Source: Streptococcus sanguinis SK49 (GTDB taxonomy: Bacteria; Bacillota; Bacilli; Lactobacillales; Streptococcaceae). Taken from it: DNA of 64,000 nt. The stretch spans positions 1-64,000 of the forward strand of contig NZ_GL890986.1 in assembly GCF_000212815.1 (NCBI RefSeq), in the 5' to 3' direction. The notes under the pieces are model-generated. The model was not told the origin of the DNA, ran no database searches, and saw nothing but the letters and a program-made list of their open reading frames with translations. Position 1 is the first letter of the stretch, and the number at the start of each line of letters is the position of its first letter. Shown in pieces: positions 47,909 to 56,642 of this stretch. A program made the translations under genes and the position numbers.

Positions 47909-48589
47909 ATGAGTTTTAGTATTTTTTCTTGGCAGGCCTACTTTGCGGACTTTGGCAAGTTTTTCCAAGGATTCCTCTTTACCTTAGCTATTTCTATCGG
48001 TGCCCTGACCTTGGCTCTTTTACTAGGGATTTTCTTTGGAGCTATCAGCACTGGTAAGCATAAAGTTCTACGTGGTCTAGCTCGTGTTTTTGTTGAGTTT
48101 TATCAGAATACACCACTCTTAGTGCAATTTGTAATTGTCTTTTACGGTCTTCCGCTAGTCAGCAATTACACCATCATGCCCTCAATCTATTGGACTGCGG
48201 TTCTCTGTGTAGGACTGTACCACGGTGCTTACATCGCCGAAGTCATCCGCTCAGGTATCCAGTCCATTCCTCGCGGACAGACTGAAGCTGCACTCTCTCA
48301 GGGCTTTACCTATGTAGAAACCATGCGATACATCATCCTGCCCCAAGCTTTTCGGATTATCCTGCCACCGTTAATCAATCAGGTCGTCAATCTGATAAAA
48401 AACACTTCTACCGTCGCTATTATCTCTGGTATGGATCTGATGTTCGTGACCAAGTCTTGGTCTGCTCTGAACTCCAACTACATCCCAGCCTTTGCTGGAG
48501 CAGCTTTGCTCTACTTCCTCCTTTGCTTCCCAATCGCCAGCTGGGGACGTAAGGTAGAGGAAGCCAATAAACAAGCTTACAGCATCTAA
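47909..48589 (+). CDS. Amino acid ABC transporter permease 1
   Basis: A 226-residue HisMQ-type permease with about five membrane helices. The EAA coupling loop GQTEAALSQGFTYVETMRYI (about 126-145) contacts the ATPase. VEFYQNTPLLVQFVIVFYGL is the typical early helix motif. AAAGGAGA lies before the ATG. It should form a heterodimer with the next permease. Confidence 0.93.
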   Translation: MSFSIFSWQAYFADFGKFFQGFLFTLAISIGALTLALLLGIFFGAISTGKHKVLRGLARVFVEFYQNTPLLVQFVIVFYGLPLVSNYTIMPSIYWTAVLCVGLYHGAYIAEVIRSGIQSIPRGQTEAALSQGFTYVETMRYIILPQAFRIILPPLINQVVNLIKNTSTVAIISGMDLMFVTKSWSALNSNYIPAFAGAALLYFLLCFPIASWGRKVEEANKQAYSI

Positions 48590-48599
48590 GGAGGTCTCT

Positions 48600-49259
48600 A
48601 TGGAAAATATTTTAAAAGTCTTAACCGCAAACAACCTCCTCTTTATCCTTAAGGGGCTCTGGCTGACGCTGCAAATTTCTTTCATTTCCATTGTCCTATC
48701 CACGATTTTTGGAACTATTCTAGCCGTCATGCGAAATGGAAAAACTAAACTGCTCAAGCTGATTGCCAGCATTTACATCGAATTTGTCCGTAATGTACCC
48801 AATCTGCTCTGGATTTTCACTATCTTTTTAGTCTTTCAGATTAAGTCAACGCCAGCCGGTATCATCAGCTTCACTGTCTTTACTTCTGCTGCTTTGGCAG
48901 AAATTATCCGAGGCGGTCTCAATGCCATTGACCCAGGTCAGACTGAAGCTGGCTTATCTCAAGGATTTACCCAGTTTCAGATTTTGCGTTATATCATCCT
49001 ACCTCAGGCTATTCGGAAAATGCTGCCAGCCATCATTTCTCAGTTTGTCACAGTGATTAAGGATACCAGCCTTCTCTATTCTGTTATTGCGCTCCAAGAG
49101 CTCTTTGGTTCTGCTCAAATTCTAATGGGACGCTATTTTGAAGCTGAACAGGTCTTCGCACTCTATCTACTAGTAGCAGCCATCTATTTCCTGATTAACT
49201 TCGCTATTTCCAGCTTCTCGCGCAAGCTATCCCAACGCTGGGCTCAAGCTGCAGAATAA
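48600..49259 (+). CDS. Amino acid ABC transporter permease 2
   Basis: A 219-residue HisMQ-type permease, partner of the previous gene. The EAA loop is GQTEAGLSQGFTQFQILRYI (about 118-137), almost the same as in permease 1, and VEFVRNVPNLLWIF-like helix residues precede it. TAAGGAGG precedes the ATG. The operon ends with a strong terminator. Confidence 0.93.
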   Translation: MENILKVLTANNLLFILKGLWLTLQISFISIVLSTIFGTILAVMRNGKTKLLKLIASIYIEFVRNVPNLLWIFTIFLVFQIKSTPAGIISFTVFTSAALAEIIRGGLNAIDPGQTEAGLSQGFTQFQILRYIILPQAIRKMLPAIISQFVTVIKDTSLLYSVIALQELFGSAQILMGRYFEAEQVFALYLLVAAIYFLINFAISSFSRKLSQRWAQAAE

Positions 49260-49285
49260 GTAGCTCAGATACAGATCAACTGTCC

Positions 49286-49315
49286 AAAAGTTGAGTTTAC
49301 CAACTCAGCTTTTTT
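49286..49315 (+). terminator. Terminator of the amino acid ABC operon
   Basis: GTTGAGTT pairs with AACTCAGC (one U-G pair) around TACC; flanking A/T pairs and a T6 tail. Confidence 0.85.
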
Positions 49316-49367
49316 ATTTTTAATATTTGTGGTAGAATAATATCAAAGGATAGACAAGGAGAACGAT

Positions 49368-49766
49368 ATGAAAAAACTAACATGGCTTTTCATCACTTTC
49401 TTAACAGTAATCTTTCTCAGTGCTTGTGGTCAGTACACTAGCTTCCAGGGAAAATGGAAGGCTCAGAAAGCAAATGGAGAGGACATTGACATTGTCTTCA
49501 ATGACAAGACCGGCAAGCTAGGTGATAAAGAATTTCACTATAAGATAGATAAGTCAGGCTATCAAGATAATACCAAATATTACAGTATCACTGTCAGCGA
49601 CACCTATCACTACACCATCCTTTTCCCAGATGATGATATGAAAATAGCTACTCTTCTAGAACCTGATGACCCGTCTAGCGACCCTCTCTATGGGGAAATG
49701 CTCTATGCCATGAACCGAAATGAGTATCCTGATTTTGATGATTATGTGGATAAATACTTGAATTAA
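49368..49766 (+). CDS. Small lipoprotein of unknown function
   Basis: A 132-residue lipoprotein. The signal peptide ends in the lipobox LSAC (Cys20). The mature part begins GQYTSFQGKWKAQKANGEDI and is rich in Asp, Tyr and Lys, with the look of a small beta-barrel that could bind a ligand. AAGGAGAA lies 5 nt upstream, with an extended -10 TGGTAGAAT before it. I do not recognise the family; similar small lipoproteins occur in oral streptococci. Confidence 0.8.
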   Translation: MKKLTWLFITFLTVIFLSACGQYTSFQGKWKAQKANGEDIDIVFNDKTGKLGDKEFHYKIDKSGYQDNTKYYSITVSDTYHYTILFPDDDMKIATLLEPDDPSSDPLYGEMLYAMNRNEYPDFDDYVDKYLN

Positions 49767-49772
49767 AACTAG

Positions 49773-49803
49773 AAAGACCACTGATGTAATCAGCGGCCTT
49801 TTT
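49773..49803 (+). terminator. Terminator between the lipoprotein and CMD-like genes
   Basis: AAAG, CC and CTGAT pair with ATCAG, GG and CTTT (mismatches between), and a T run follows. It probably serves both strands. Confidence 0.6.
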
Positions 49804-49804
49804 A

Positions 49805-50176
49805 TTACTCTTTTTTAAATAGTTTGTCAGCTAGAAAAACAGCATTTAGTACCCTAGGAAATCCGACGTAAGGGATGCATTGCAAAAAGCATTCTATAAT
49901 CTTTTCGGGGGTTAAGCCAACATTTAAAGCCGCTTGAATATGTACTTCCAGCTGTGCTTCACAACCTCCCTGTGTCAAAAGGCTAGCAAGAGTGACGATT
50001 TCTCTCTCCTGTAGATTCAGTCCCTCCCGACTATAGATATCGCCAAAAGCAAATTCTACAATATAGTCTCCTAGATCGGGAGCTATTTCTTTCAGAGAGG
50101 AAATGACCTTCTCACCGCCCTCACCATCAATCTGATTGAGTCTTTCCAATCCACGTTCAAATCGCTTATTTTTCAT
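49805..50176 (-). CDS. Carboxymuconolactone decarboxylase family protein
   Basis: A 123-residue protein of the CMD/AhpD-like fold. RSREGLNLQEREIVTLA-type helix and GGCEAQLEVHIQAALNVG hold the family core, with the usual His of the CxxxH-like site (Cys-Glu-Ala-Gln-Leu-Glu-Val-His). Related proteins are alkylhydroperoxidase-like or decarboxylases. It is controlled from a MerR-type promoter and divergent from merR, so it probably responds to electrophile or aldehyde stress. The ATG at 50176 is preferred: AAGGAGG then lies 9 nt away. Confidence 0.88.
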   Translation of the reverse strand: MKNKRFERGLERLNQIDGEGGEKVISSLKEIAPDLGDYIVEFAFGDIYSREGLNLQEREIVTLASLLTQGGCEAQLEVHIQAALNVGLTPEKIIECFLQCIPYVGFPRVLNAVFLADKLFKKE

Positions 50177-50208
50177 TTGCATTTACCTCCTTAAACGATT
50201 ACAATGTC

Positions 50209-50239
50209 ATTATAAATCTTAGACCATACTCTAAGTCAA
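50209..50239 (-). promoter_or_regulatory. MerR-regulated promoter with 19-bp spacer and operator dyad
   Basis: On the minus strand TTGACT (50234-50239), a 19-bp spacer and TATAAT (50209-50214). CTTAGA-N6-TCTAAG (50218-50235) is centred in the spacer. The long spacer is the hallmark of MerR-activated promoters. Confidence 0.85.
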
Positions 50240-50259
50240 GAAATCAAAGGAGGTTTTTT

Positions 50260-50622
50260 ATGAAAATCGGTCTATTTGCCCAAAAAGTGAATTTATCAAC
50301 GCATACACTCCGATATTATGAGAAACGAGGATTGATTAAAGTTGATAGAGATCAAAGTGGTCAGCGTTCCTATGATGAGAACGATCTTGCTTGGGTTCAG
50401 TTTATTCAGCGTTTAAAAGATACGGGTATGCATTTGAAAGATATTCAGAGATATGCTGACTTACGCTACCAAGGTGATGGCAGCCTGAAAGAACGCTTAG
50501 AAATGCTGCAGAAGCACCGCAGCTTTGTTCAAGAACAAATTAAAAATTGGCAAATGTCACTTAAAAAATTAGATAATAAAATTGAATGGTATCAAGCAGA
50601 AATCAGGAATCTTCCTAAATAG
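50260..50622 (+). CDS. MerR family transcriptional regulator
   Basis: A 120-residue regulator. The winged HTH is at 1-70 (GLFAQKVNLSTHTLRYYEKRG), with a coiled-coil dimer helix at about 80-115. There are no conserved metal-binding cysteines in the C-terminal part, so it fits the NmlR/AdhR-like stress group more than metal sensors. AAAGGAGG precedes the ATG. It faces the CMD-like gene across the operator described at 50209-50239 and probably activates it. Confidence 0.92.
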   Translation: MKIGLFAQKVNLSTHTLRYYEKRGLIKVDRDQSGQRSYDENDLAWVQFIQRLKDTGMHLKDIQRYADLRYQGDGSLKERLEMLQKHRSFVQEQIKNWQMSLKKLDNKIEWYQAEIRNLPK

Positions 50623-50632
50623 TCTATAAACG

Positions 50633-50660
50633 AAACCCGAGCCAATTGCTCGGGTTTTAT
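50633..50660 (+). terminator. merR terminator
   Basis: AAACCCGAGC pairs with GCTCGGGTTT and a T run follows. Confidence 0.85.
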
Positions 50661-50676
50661 TGTTTTCCAATGAATT

Positions 50677-52620
50677 CTACTTTTCAACGCGTGATTTGCT
50701 GGCAATGTCTGCTAAGATCTGCTCTACAAATTCGTCTACTGATATTGTATGTGTTTCTTTTTGACCGTAGCGGCGGACATTGACAGTCCCGTCTTCTACT
50801 TCCTTATCACCAACGATGAGCTGATAAGGAATCTTGCTAGTTTGTGAAGCACGAATCTTGTACTGCATCTTTTCATTGCGCTCATCCACATCAGCACGGA
50901 CACCCTTATCGCGCAGCTTCTTAGCCACTTGCCAAGCATAGTCAATATGGGCTTCGTTAGAAACAGGAATCAAAGTCACTTGATGCGGAGCCAGCCAAGT
51001 CGGGAAGGCACCCTTGTAATTTTCAATCAAGATGGCTGTGAAGCGCTCCATGGTTGAGATAACCCCACGGTGAATCATAACTGGGCGATGCTCTTCACCG
51101 TCAGCTCCGACATACTTGAGGTCAAAACGCTCTGGCAAGAGGAAGTCCAGCTGGATAGTTGACAGAGTTTCTTCATTTCCTAGGGCTGTTTTGACCTGGA
51201 TATCGAGTTTCGGACCGTAGAAGGCTGCTTCTCCTTCTGCCTCAAAGTAGTCCACACCCATTTCGTCCAAGGCTGCTCGCAACATGGTTTGGGCATTTTC
51301 CCACATCTCATCGTTATCAAAATACTTATGCGTATCCTGAGGGTCTCGAAGAGACAGACGGAAACGATATTCTGTCAAGTTGAAGTCAGCGTAAACGTCG
51401 ATAATCAACTGCAGCGCACGCTGGAATTCTTCTTGAATCTGTTCTGGCGTTACAAACAAGTGGCCATCGTTCAAGGACATTTCACGAACCCGCTGCAAAC
51501 CAGTCAGGGCACCAGATTTCTCGTAGCGGTGCATCATGCCAATCTCAGCGATACGGATTGGCAACTCACGGTAAGAGTGAACATGGTGTTTGTAGACTTG
51601 GATGTGGTGAGGGCAGTTCATGGGACGAAGAACAAACTCTTCCCCATCACCCATATCCATGGTTGGGAACATATCTTCTTGGTAGTGCTCCCAGTGGCCA
51701 GAAGTCTTATAAAGCTCCACAGAAGCCAAAGGCGGAGTGTAGACGTGTTGGTAGCCGGAAGCCAACTCTTTATCAACGATGTAACGCTCCAACTCGCGAC
51801 GGACAGTCGCACCATTTGGCAGCCAGAATGGCAAACCTTGACCCACTTCTTGAGAAATCATGAAGAGATCCAGCTCTTTCCCTAACTTACGGTGGTCGCG
51901 TTCTTTAGCTTCCTCCCGCATTTGCAGATATTTCTTCAGGTCTTTCTTGTCAAACCAAGCAGTACCATAGACCCGCTGCATCATAGCATTGTCGCTGTTC
52001 CCGCGCCAGTATGCTCCAGCTACGTTCAAGAGATGGAAGATTTGGATTCGACCTGTGGATGGAACGTGAGGCCCACGGCAGAGATCCACATATTCGCCTT
52101 GACGGTAGATGGTCAAACCGCCCTCATCTTCTGAGTGCTCTTCAATCAATTCCAACTTGTAAGGATCGTTTTTGAAAATTTCACGCGCCTCATCCTTGGT
52201 CACTTCCTCACGGATGGATGGGAAGTTTTCTTTGACGATTTTCTTCATTTCTTCTTCAATACGAGGCAGGTCTTCGTTAGAGATTTGACCAGCTTGATTG
52301 TCCGTATCGTAGTAGAAACCATCCTGAATGGCAGGACCAACGCCCAAGTGAATATCTGGGAAGAGACGGCGAGCTGCTTGCGCAAACAGGTGGGCTGCTG
52401 AGTGACGCAAGATATCTAAAGCATCTTCGTGGTCAGGTGTCACGATTTCAATGGCACCGTCTTCAGTGATGGCACGAGTCGTATCAATCAATTTGCCGTT
52501 GAATTTACCAGCCAAAGCTTTTTTAGCTAGGGAATTGCTGATAGATTGAGCAATTTCAAAAGTTGTAACGCCAGATTCGAATTCACGAACAGCGCCATCT
52601 GGGAAAGTAATCTTAATCAT
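50677..52620 (-). CDS. thrS: Threonyl-tRNA synthetase
   Basis: The enzyme charges tRNA(Thr). The 647-residue protein has an N-terminal TGS domain (about 1-62), an editing domain with [10 protein letters not shown] (about 73-82) and the zinc site residues. The class II core has motif 2 [10 protein letters not shown] and motif 3 with [14 protein letters not shown]. The anticodon domain (about 545-640) follows. It overlaps the kinase-like gene by 4 nt (ATGA) and is controlled by a threonine T-box, so it is induced when charged tRNA(Thr) is low. Confidence 0.98.
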   Translation of the reverse strand: MIKITFPDGAVREFESGVTTFEIAQSISNSLAKKALAGKFNGKLIDTTRAITEDGAIEIVTPDHEDALDILRHSAAHLFAQAARRLFPDIHLGVGPAIQDGFYYDTDNQAGQISNEDLPRIEEEMKKIVKENFPSIREEVTKDEAREIFKNDPYKLELIEEHSEDEGGLTIYRQGEYVDLCRGPHVPSTGRIQIFHLLNVAGAYWRGNSDNAMMQRVYGTAWFDKKDLKKYLQMREEAKERDHRKLGKELDLFMISQEVGQGLPFWLPNGATVRRELERYIVDKELASGYQHVYTPPLASVELYKTSGHWEHYQEDMFPTMDMGDGEEFVLRPMNCPHHIQVYKHHVHSYRELPIRIAEIGMMHRYEKSGALTGLQRVREMSLNDGHLFVTPEQIQEEFQRALQLIIDVYADFNLTEYRFRLSLRDPQDTHKYFDNDEMWENAQTMLRAALDEMGVDYFEAEGEAAFYGPKLDIQVKTALGNEETLSTIQLDFLLPERFDLKYVGADGEEHRPVMIHRGVISTMERFTAILIENYKGAFPTWLAPHQVTLIPVSNEAHIDYAWQVAKKLRDKGVRADVDERNEKMQYKIRASQTSKIPYQLIVGDKEVEDGTVNVRRYGQKETHTISVDEFVEQILADIASKSRVEK

Positions 52621-53258
52621 GAGTTTTCTCCTTTAATATCTATTCTATTTATATTGGACAATTTAAAGATTCGAGCAATCTCTTCCGCAGTCTGCTTTTC
52701 TGATTGACGACCATCTGTCATGAGACTAGAATAACCTAATTTCATCGCTTCCTTACGAACCATTTGAGCAAAAAGAATGTCTCGCTGCATCCAGTTTTCA
52801 AAAGCTTGCTCAGGATTGGTTGTTCCCTCTAAGACATAAGGAACCCATTCTCTCTGTCTATAATGCTTTTTCTGAAAATCAGCTGTCGGAGTCAAGCATA
52901 GATAGGAAGACGCTGGCCATTCAAGCTCCTTTACCAAGTGAGGCAAAAGTCCTGCCCCCTCAACCAAGAGTGGTCTATCTTGATTTTTTATCAAGTAAGA
53001 TTTTACATAAGGAAAAATCTCTTCATAAAAGCGCCATTCTTCATCTGCCATCTCTTCTGGATTTCTCATCCAGATTTGTTCCGGATTTCTGTCCTGTCTA
53101 AGAAGGCAAATCGGCTGTGAGTCTGCACTTGCTTGACTCATCATCTCGTCTACCAAATCATCCAGCTTGATATGAAGCAGCTGATACTGTCTAGCAAGAA
53201 GTGAAGCAATTGTTGACTTCCCACTACAAGGCGATCCGCCAATCATATAAAGCACCAT
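52617..53258 (-). CDS. P-loop kinase-like protein in the thrS operon
   Basis: A 213-residue ATP-binding protein. [15 protein letters not shown] (about 7-21) is the Walker A and [13 protein letters not shown] (about 104-116) is Walker B-like. It has no recognised substrate motif and resembles small AAA_33/shikimate-kinase-fold proteins. I start at the ATG at 53258, which has AGAAGGAGGGAG upstream; the longer frame runs through the T-box. It lies between the T-box leader and thrS and so is made with ThrRS in threonine starvation. A role in tRNA or amino acid metabolism is only inference. Confidence 0.8.
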   Translation of the reverse strand: MVLYMIGGSPCSGKSTIASLLARQYQLLHIKLDDLVDEMMSQASADSQPICLLRQDRNPEQIWMRNPEEMADEEWRFYEEIFPYVKSYLIKNQDRPLLVEGAGLLPHLVKELEWPASSYLCLTPTADFQKKHYRQREWVPYVLEGTTNPEQAFENWMQRDILFAQMVRKEAMKLGYSSLMTDGRQSEKQTAEEIARIFKLSNINRIDIKGENS

Positions 53259-53280
53259 TCTCCCTCCTTCTGACAAAAGA

Positions 53281-53483
53281 AAAACGACATCCATAAAAGG
53301 ACGTCGCAACGTGGTTCCACCTTCATTTATGCAAGTCAAAAGACTCACACCTCGAATCGGCTCTAACGTAGCCACCGTTTTATGTTTGCATAAAAGCTAA
53401 CAGAGTAGTCCCAACTGCATCCTCTACGCGATTTCCAGCTCCACGCGCTCTCTAAAAGATTTCCTGCAGGTGATATGTCTCTA
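53281..53483 (-). ncRNA. Threonine T-box leader
   Basis: On the minus strand the leader carries the T-box motif AGGTGGAACCACG (53310-53322), a stem I with AGAGAG at its base and GCTGGAAATCGCG, and a candidate specifier codon ACU (Thr; 53407-53409) in GGGACTACTCTG. The terminator CGACGTCC/GGATGTCG with a T run (53281-53306) follows and would be broken by uncharged tRNA(Thr). Confidence 0.92.
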
Positions 53484-53489
53484 GAAAAC

Positions 53490-53517
53490 ATTATAGCACG
53501 ATTGGAAAAATTTGCAA
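53490..53517 (-). promoter_or_regulatory. Promoter of the T-box-thrS operon
   Basis: TTGCAA (53512-53517), a 16-bp spacer and extended -10 TGCTATAAT (TATAAT 53490-53495) on the minus strand. Confidence 0.7.
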
Positions 53518-53520
53518 GAG

Positions 53521-54003
53521 CTATTGTCCATCAAAACCAGAAAAATGATTTAGAGCCTCTTGACTCAAAGTGGCAGCTTGACGTTTTTTACGGTATTGCT
53601 CTGCCAACAGCATTCCTCCCAAAGAAAGGAATAACAAGACATGAATATCCCTAGCATTATAAAGCGTGGAAGTGATTGGATTATAAATCTTGTCTCCTGA
53701 GTAAAAAAGTCCGTCAAAAAAGTTTTTGAATAGATAATAATACTGAACCCCTGGAATCAAAAGAAGAAAGGACAGTGAAAAACCTTGCATCCGAGTATTT
53801 ATATAAACAATCACTGCACCAATCAAAGGAAGCAGCACAGCATAATAAAATAAATTAAGATTAGAAAGCCAGTTCAAATCGCTTCCCATACTTTCTGTAT
53901 TATTTATAAAATATTGCCAAATTTGTTCCCAAATCAAACCCGAACCAACGACAATGCCATAGAACAAAAGCAACAAAGGCAGCTGTTTGAGATATTTTTT
54001 CAT
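53521..54003 (-). CDS. Membrane protein of unknown function
   Basis: A 160-residue protein with four hydrophobic segments (about 7-27, 49-66, 72-92 and 117-135) and a basic tail (YRKKRQAATLSQ). I do not recognise it. It starts with AGAGGAGAAATC upstream of the ATG and ends just before the thrS operon promoter. No neighbour points to its role. Confidence 0.65.
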   Translation of the reverse strand: MKKYLKQLPLLLLFYGIVVGSGLIWEQIWQYFINNTESMGSDLNWLSNLNLFYYAVLLPLIGAVIVYINTRMQGFSLSFLLLIPGVQYYYLFKNFFDGLFYSGDKIYNPITSTLYNARDIHVLLFLSLGGMLLAEQYRKKRQAATLSQEALNHFSGFDGQ

Positions 54004-54074
54004 AAGATTTCTCCTCTATTTCTAAACAAAACCTTACATAAATAGCTATCGCCATAATGATGCAAGTCATGTTT

Positions 54075-55397
54075 TTATTCTAATAATTTAGTTATATTCC
54101 TTATTTTTTTCACTTGCTTACTCGAAGCTTTGAGGATACGAACGGAGCCGTTGATTGGTAGAGAAATGACTTTTCCAGGCAGATAGGCCACTGTCTTGGC
54201 CAGACGCTTGGCAGCACTTTCCTCTGGGCTAAGCTCATTATGGAAGTCCTTGGAAATAGTTAAATCCAGATAAAACTCATAGACTCTGCGACCAAAATTC
54301 TCCGCTGAAATCTCGTAGAGCTTGCCTGCTAACTTCTGCTCATCCATATCAGGCGTCGCAATAATTGCCTCTAAAATAGCACCTGATAAATCTCGCTCTT
54401 GGTAATAAAGGGTTCCAAAAATCTTGTCACTGATAACATTATCCAGATAAGGATTTCCATGGGCAATAATCGGTGTGCCGCTGGCTAAGCTTTCTAAGTA
54501 AGTCAGACCTTGGGTCTCGCTGGTTGAGGCAGATATAAAGAAATCCGCAGCTTTATAGTAAAGGGCTGTATCACTAGGAGCAATCATCCCCGTAAAGATG
54601 ACAGCTTCTTCAATCTGAAGCTTGGCAACCAGTTCTTTCAAGTCTTCCGCATAGGGACCGTCGCCGACAATGACCAACTTGACTTTGTCATTTTCTTCAA
54701 GGACGGCAGGCATCGCCTCAACGATAGCCTGGATATTCTTTTCATAAGAAATTCGCGACAGGCTGAGCAGCATTATCTCATCTTCAGCCAGTCCTAGCTT
54801 GAAACGCAGCTTTTTGATATCCTCACGCGAAATTTCCGGTCGCTCAAACTTCGCCAGCTCAATCCCTGTCGGAATCACCCGTTTTTCTGCTTCGATTTTA
54901 TAATCAACCAAAAGGTCATAAACAATCTCGCTAGGGCAAATAACCCCATCCAAGTCACTCATGAAGCCACGGACGATATACTTGACCATGCTAGGACGAA
55001 TGACCATCCCCTTGGCAATATAGTGCACATAATCTTCATACTGGGTATGGTAGGTATGTACTACCGGAATCCGTAGCTCTTTAGCAATCCAAATCCCCAG
55101 CAGCCCTAGTGAAAACTCAGTCTGAGTATGGATAATATCCAGCTGGTACTGACGAGCAATTTCCAGTGCATGAGAAAATCCTCGGTAAGCCACTCTTCGA
55201 TCCTTAAAGGCAAAGAAAGGTACGCTGGGAATCCGAATAATCTGCCAATCCTCATAGCGATTGACATCCTTGTCCGTCGTTGTAAAAATAAATACCGTGT
55301 GACCTAATTTTTCCAGCTCCGTCTTCAAAGTCCGAATACTGGTAGCAACCCCAGAGACCTGAGGAAAATAGGTATCTGTAAAAAGACCAATACGCAT
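54075..55397 (-). CDS. 1,2-diacylglycerol 3-alpha-glucosyltransferase
   Basis: A 440-residue GT4-family enzyme, predicted to make monoglucosyl-diacylglycerol, the anchor glycolipid of the membrane. GT4 features: N-terminal GLFTDTYFPQVSGVATSI, SLSRISYEKNIQAIVEA, and the donor site SETQGLTYLESLASGTPIIA (about 295-314). Order and size match pneumococcal spr0982, which follows cpoA. The 1-nt gap to cpoA implies coupling. It acts on the inner face of the membrane (family knowledge). Confidence 0.88.
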   Translation of the reverse strand: MRIGLFTDTYFPQVSGVATSIRTLKTELEKLGHTVFIFTTTDKDVNRYEDWQIIRIPSVPFFAFKDRRVAYRGFSHALEIARQYQLDIIHTQTEFSLGLLGIWIAKELRIPVVHTYHTQYEDYVHYIAKGMVIRPSMVKYIVRGFMSDLDGVICPSEIVYDLLVDYKIEAEKRVIPTGIELAKFERPEISREDIKKLRFKLGLAEDEIMLLSLSRISYEKNIQAIVEAMPAVLEENDKVKLVIVGDGPYAEDLKELVAKLQIEEAVIFTGMIAPSDTALYYKAADFFISASTSETQGLTYLESLASGTPIIAHGNPYLDNVISDKIFGTLYYQERDLSGAILEAIIATPDMDEQKLAGKLYEISAENFGRRVYEFYLDLTISKDFHNELSPEESAAKRLAKTVAYLPGKVISLPINGSVRILKASSKQVKKIRNITKLLE

Positions 55398-55398
55398 C

Positions 55399-56397
55399 TT
55401 ACATCTCCAAAACTGTTTGATAAGCCTTAACTAACTGATCTGCAACATCGTCAATAGACCGGCTTTTAGCCACCTGATAGCCTGCTTCGCGCTTGTCCAC
55501 CTTTTTATCTAAGACATTTCTCAGAGACTGGACAAACTCGTCTACGTTATGACAGAGCTCGGCTGAACGCTCATCCACCCAGCCATGATAAACTGGAATA
55601 TCGCGCAACACAACATTCTGCTCACTGGCCAAGGCTTCCAGGACAACAATTCCTTCAGTTTCCTCATAGGACGGGAAAAAGAAGGCATCTGCTCCAGACA
55701 TGGCTCCCTGGAAAACCGCTCCCTTAAAATAACCAGGGAATTCGACATTATCAGGGTGGTCAAAGAGAACCAGCCGACGAATCTTGCGCGGAATCAGCCA
55801 GAGATTGATAGAGCCCAGCCAGATAAAGCGTACATCTGGCATCCTGCGGGCAACCTCTACAAAGTCCTCAATCCCCTTGCGGCGGAAATAAAGGCCAGCA
55901 CAGACGACCACCTTCTGCCCCTCTTCAATCTTGAAATGTTTTTTAAATACTTCTTCCTTATGAGCATCTTTCTTATACTTAGGCAGGTCAATACCGTTTG
56001 ATACAGCCACTATAGGAGTAGTGACCCCATAAGACTGGATCAGCTGCTTGGAATACTCCGATGGCGTGATAATGAAATCTGCCTTTTTATACATGTGCGT
56101 CAGGTATTTACCAAAGAGTGGGGCAAAGAGATTGGATCCAATAAAGGAGTTTTCAAAGTCCTCCTTGGTCGAATGCCCATGCATAATCACTTTTTTATTG
56201 CCCCTCTTGGCAGCATGGAGGAGAAGCAAGCTACGGGGACCATAGGTATTGATGTGGACCACATCATAATCTCCTAAAACGTCCGTCGTATAAGGAATCC
56301 CAGCCAAATCCAAGGCATGCATCTGATGCTGGAGGGCTCGGCCGATTCCTGATTTCTCCAAAACGGACTTTCCTTCAAGATACAGTAATACTTTCAT
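55399..56397 (-). CDS. cpoA: CpoA-like glycolipid alpha-galactosyltransferase
   Basis: A 332-residue GT4 enzyme. In pneumococcus CpoA adds galactose to glucosyl-diacylglycerol, and mutants change beta-lactam response. The N-terminus MKVLLYLEGKSVLEKSG and the donor site SYEETEGIVVLEALASEQNV (about 240-259) are conserved. I start at the ATG at 56397. The upstream frame reads through a TATAAT box and has no conserved sequence. AGGAAGT immediately precedes the ATG, so its leader is very short. Confidence 0.88.
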   Translation of the reverse strand: MKVLLYLEGKSVLEKSGIGRALQHQMHALDLAGIPYTTDVLGDYDVVHINTYGPRSLLLLHAAKRGNKKVIMHGHSTKEDFENSFIGSNLFAPLFGKYLTHMYKKADFIITPSEYSKQLIQSYGVTTPIVAVSNGIDLPKYKKDAHKEEVFKKHFKIEEGQKVVVCAGLYFRRKGIEDFVEVARRMPDVRFIWLGSINLWLIPRKIRRLVLFDHPDNVEFPGYFKGAVFQGAMSGADAFFFPSYEETEGIVVLEALASEQNVVLRDIPVYHGWVDERSAELCHNVDEFVQSLRNVLDKKVDKREAGYQVAKSRSIDDVADQLVKAYQTVLEM

Positions 56398-56404
56398 ACT
56401 TCCT

Positions 56405-56410
56405 ATTATA
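56405..56410 (-). promoter_or_regulatory. TATAAT box 7 nt before the cpoA start
   Basis: TATAAT on the minus strand, separated from the ATG by AGGAAGT. No matching -35 is obvious. Confidence 0.4.
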
Positions 56411-56511
56411 CCGAAAATCAAATAAAAAGGAAAACCACAAGGGCAACTGAGGTAAAAAATCCATCCAAAGCCTGATAGCATATAGAAAACGCTCTAGCTG
56501 AACGGAAACAC

Positions 56512-56538
56512 AAAAAAGCTGAGGTACTATACCTCAGC
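56512..56538 (-). terminator. ccpA terminator
   Basis: GCTGAGGTA pairs with TACCTCAGC, loop TAG, then T6 on the minus strand. Confidence 0.9.
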
Positions 56539-56642
56539 CTCGCTTCATAATCATGAAACTCCATTAAAGCAGTCATTGACTTAGTCTCTTCAGACGCTTT
56601 TCAAGTTCAGAGAAGTTCCTAATCAGACTTGCAGAACACCGC

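Noticed and set aside
51289..51885. A 198-residue plus-strand ORF inside thrS
   Set aside because: Antisense shadow with no family signature.
53259..53375. N-terminal extension of the P-loop kinase
   Set aside because: It would be encoded by the T-box terminator; a strong ribosome-binding site lies before 53258.
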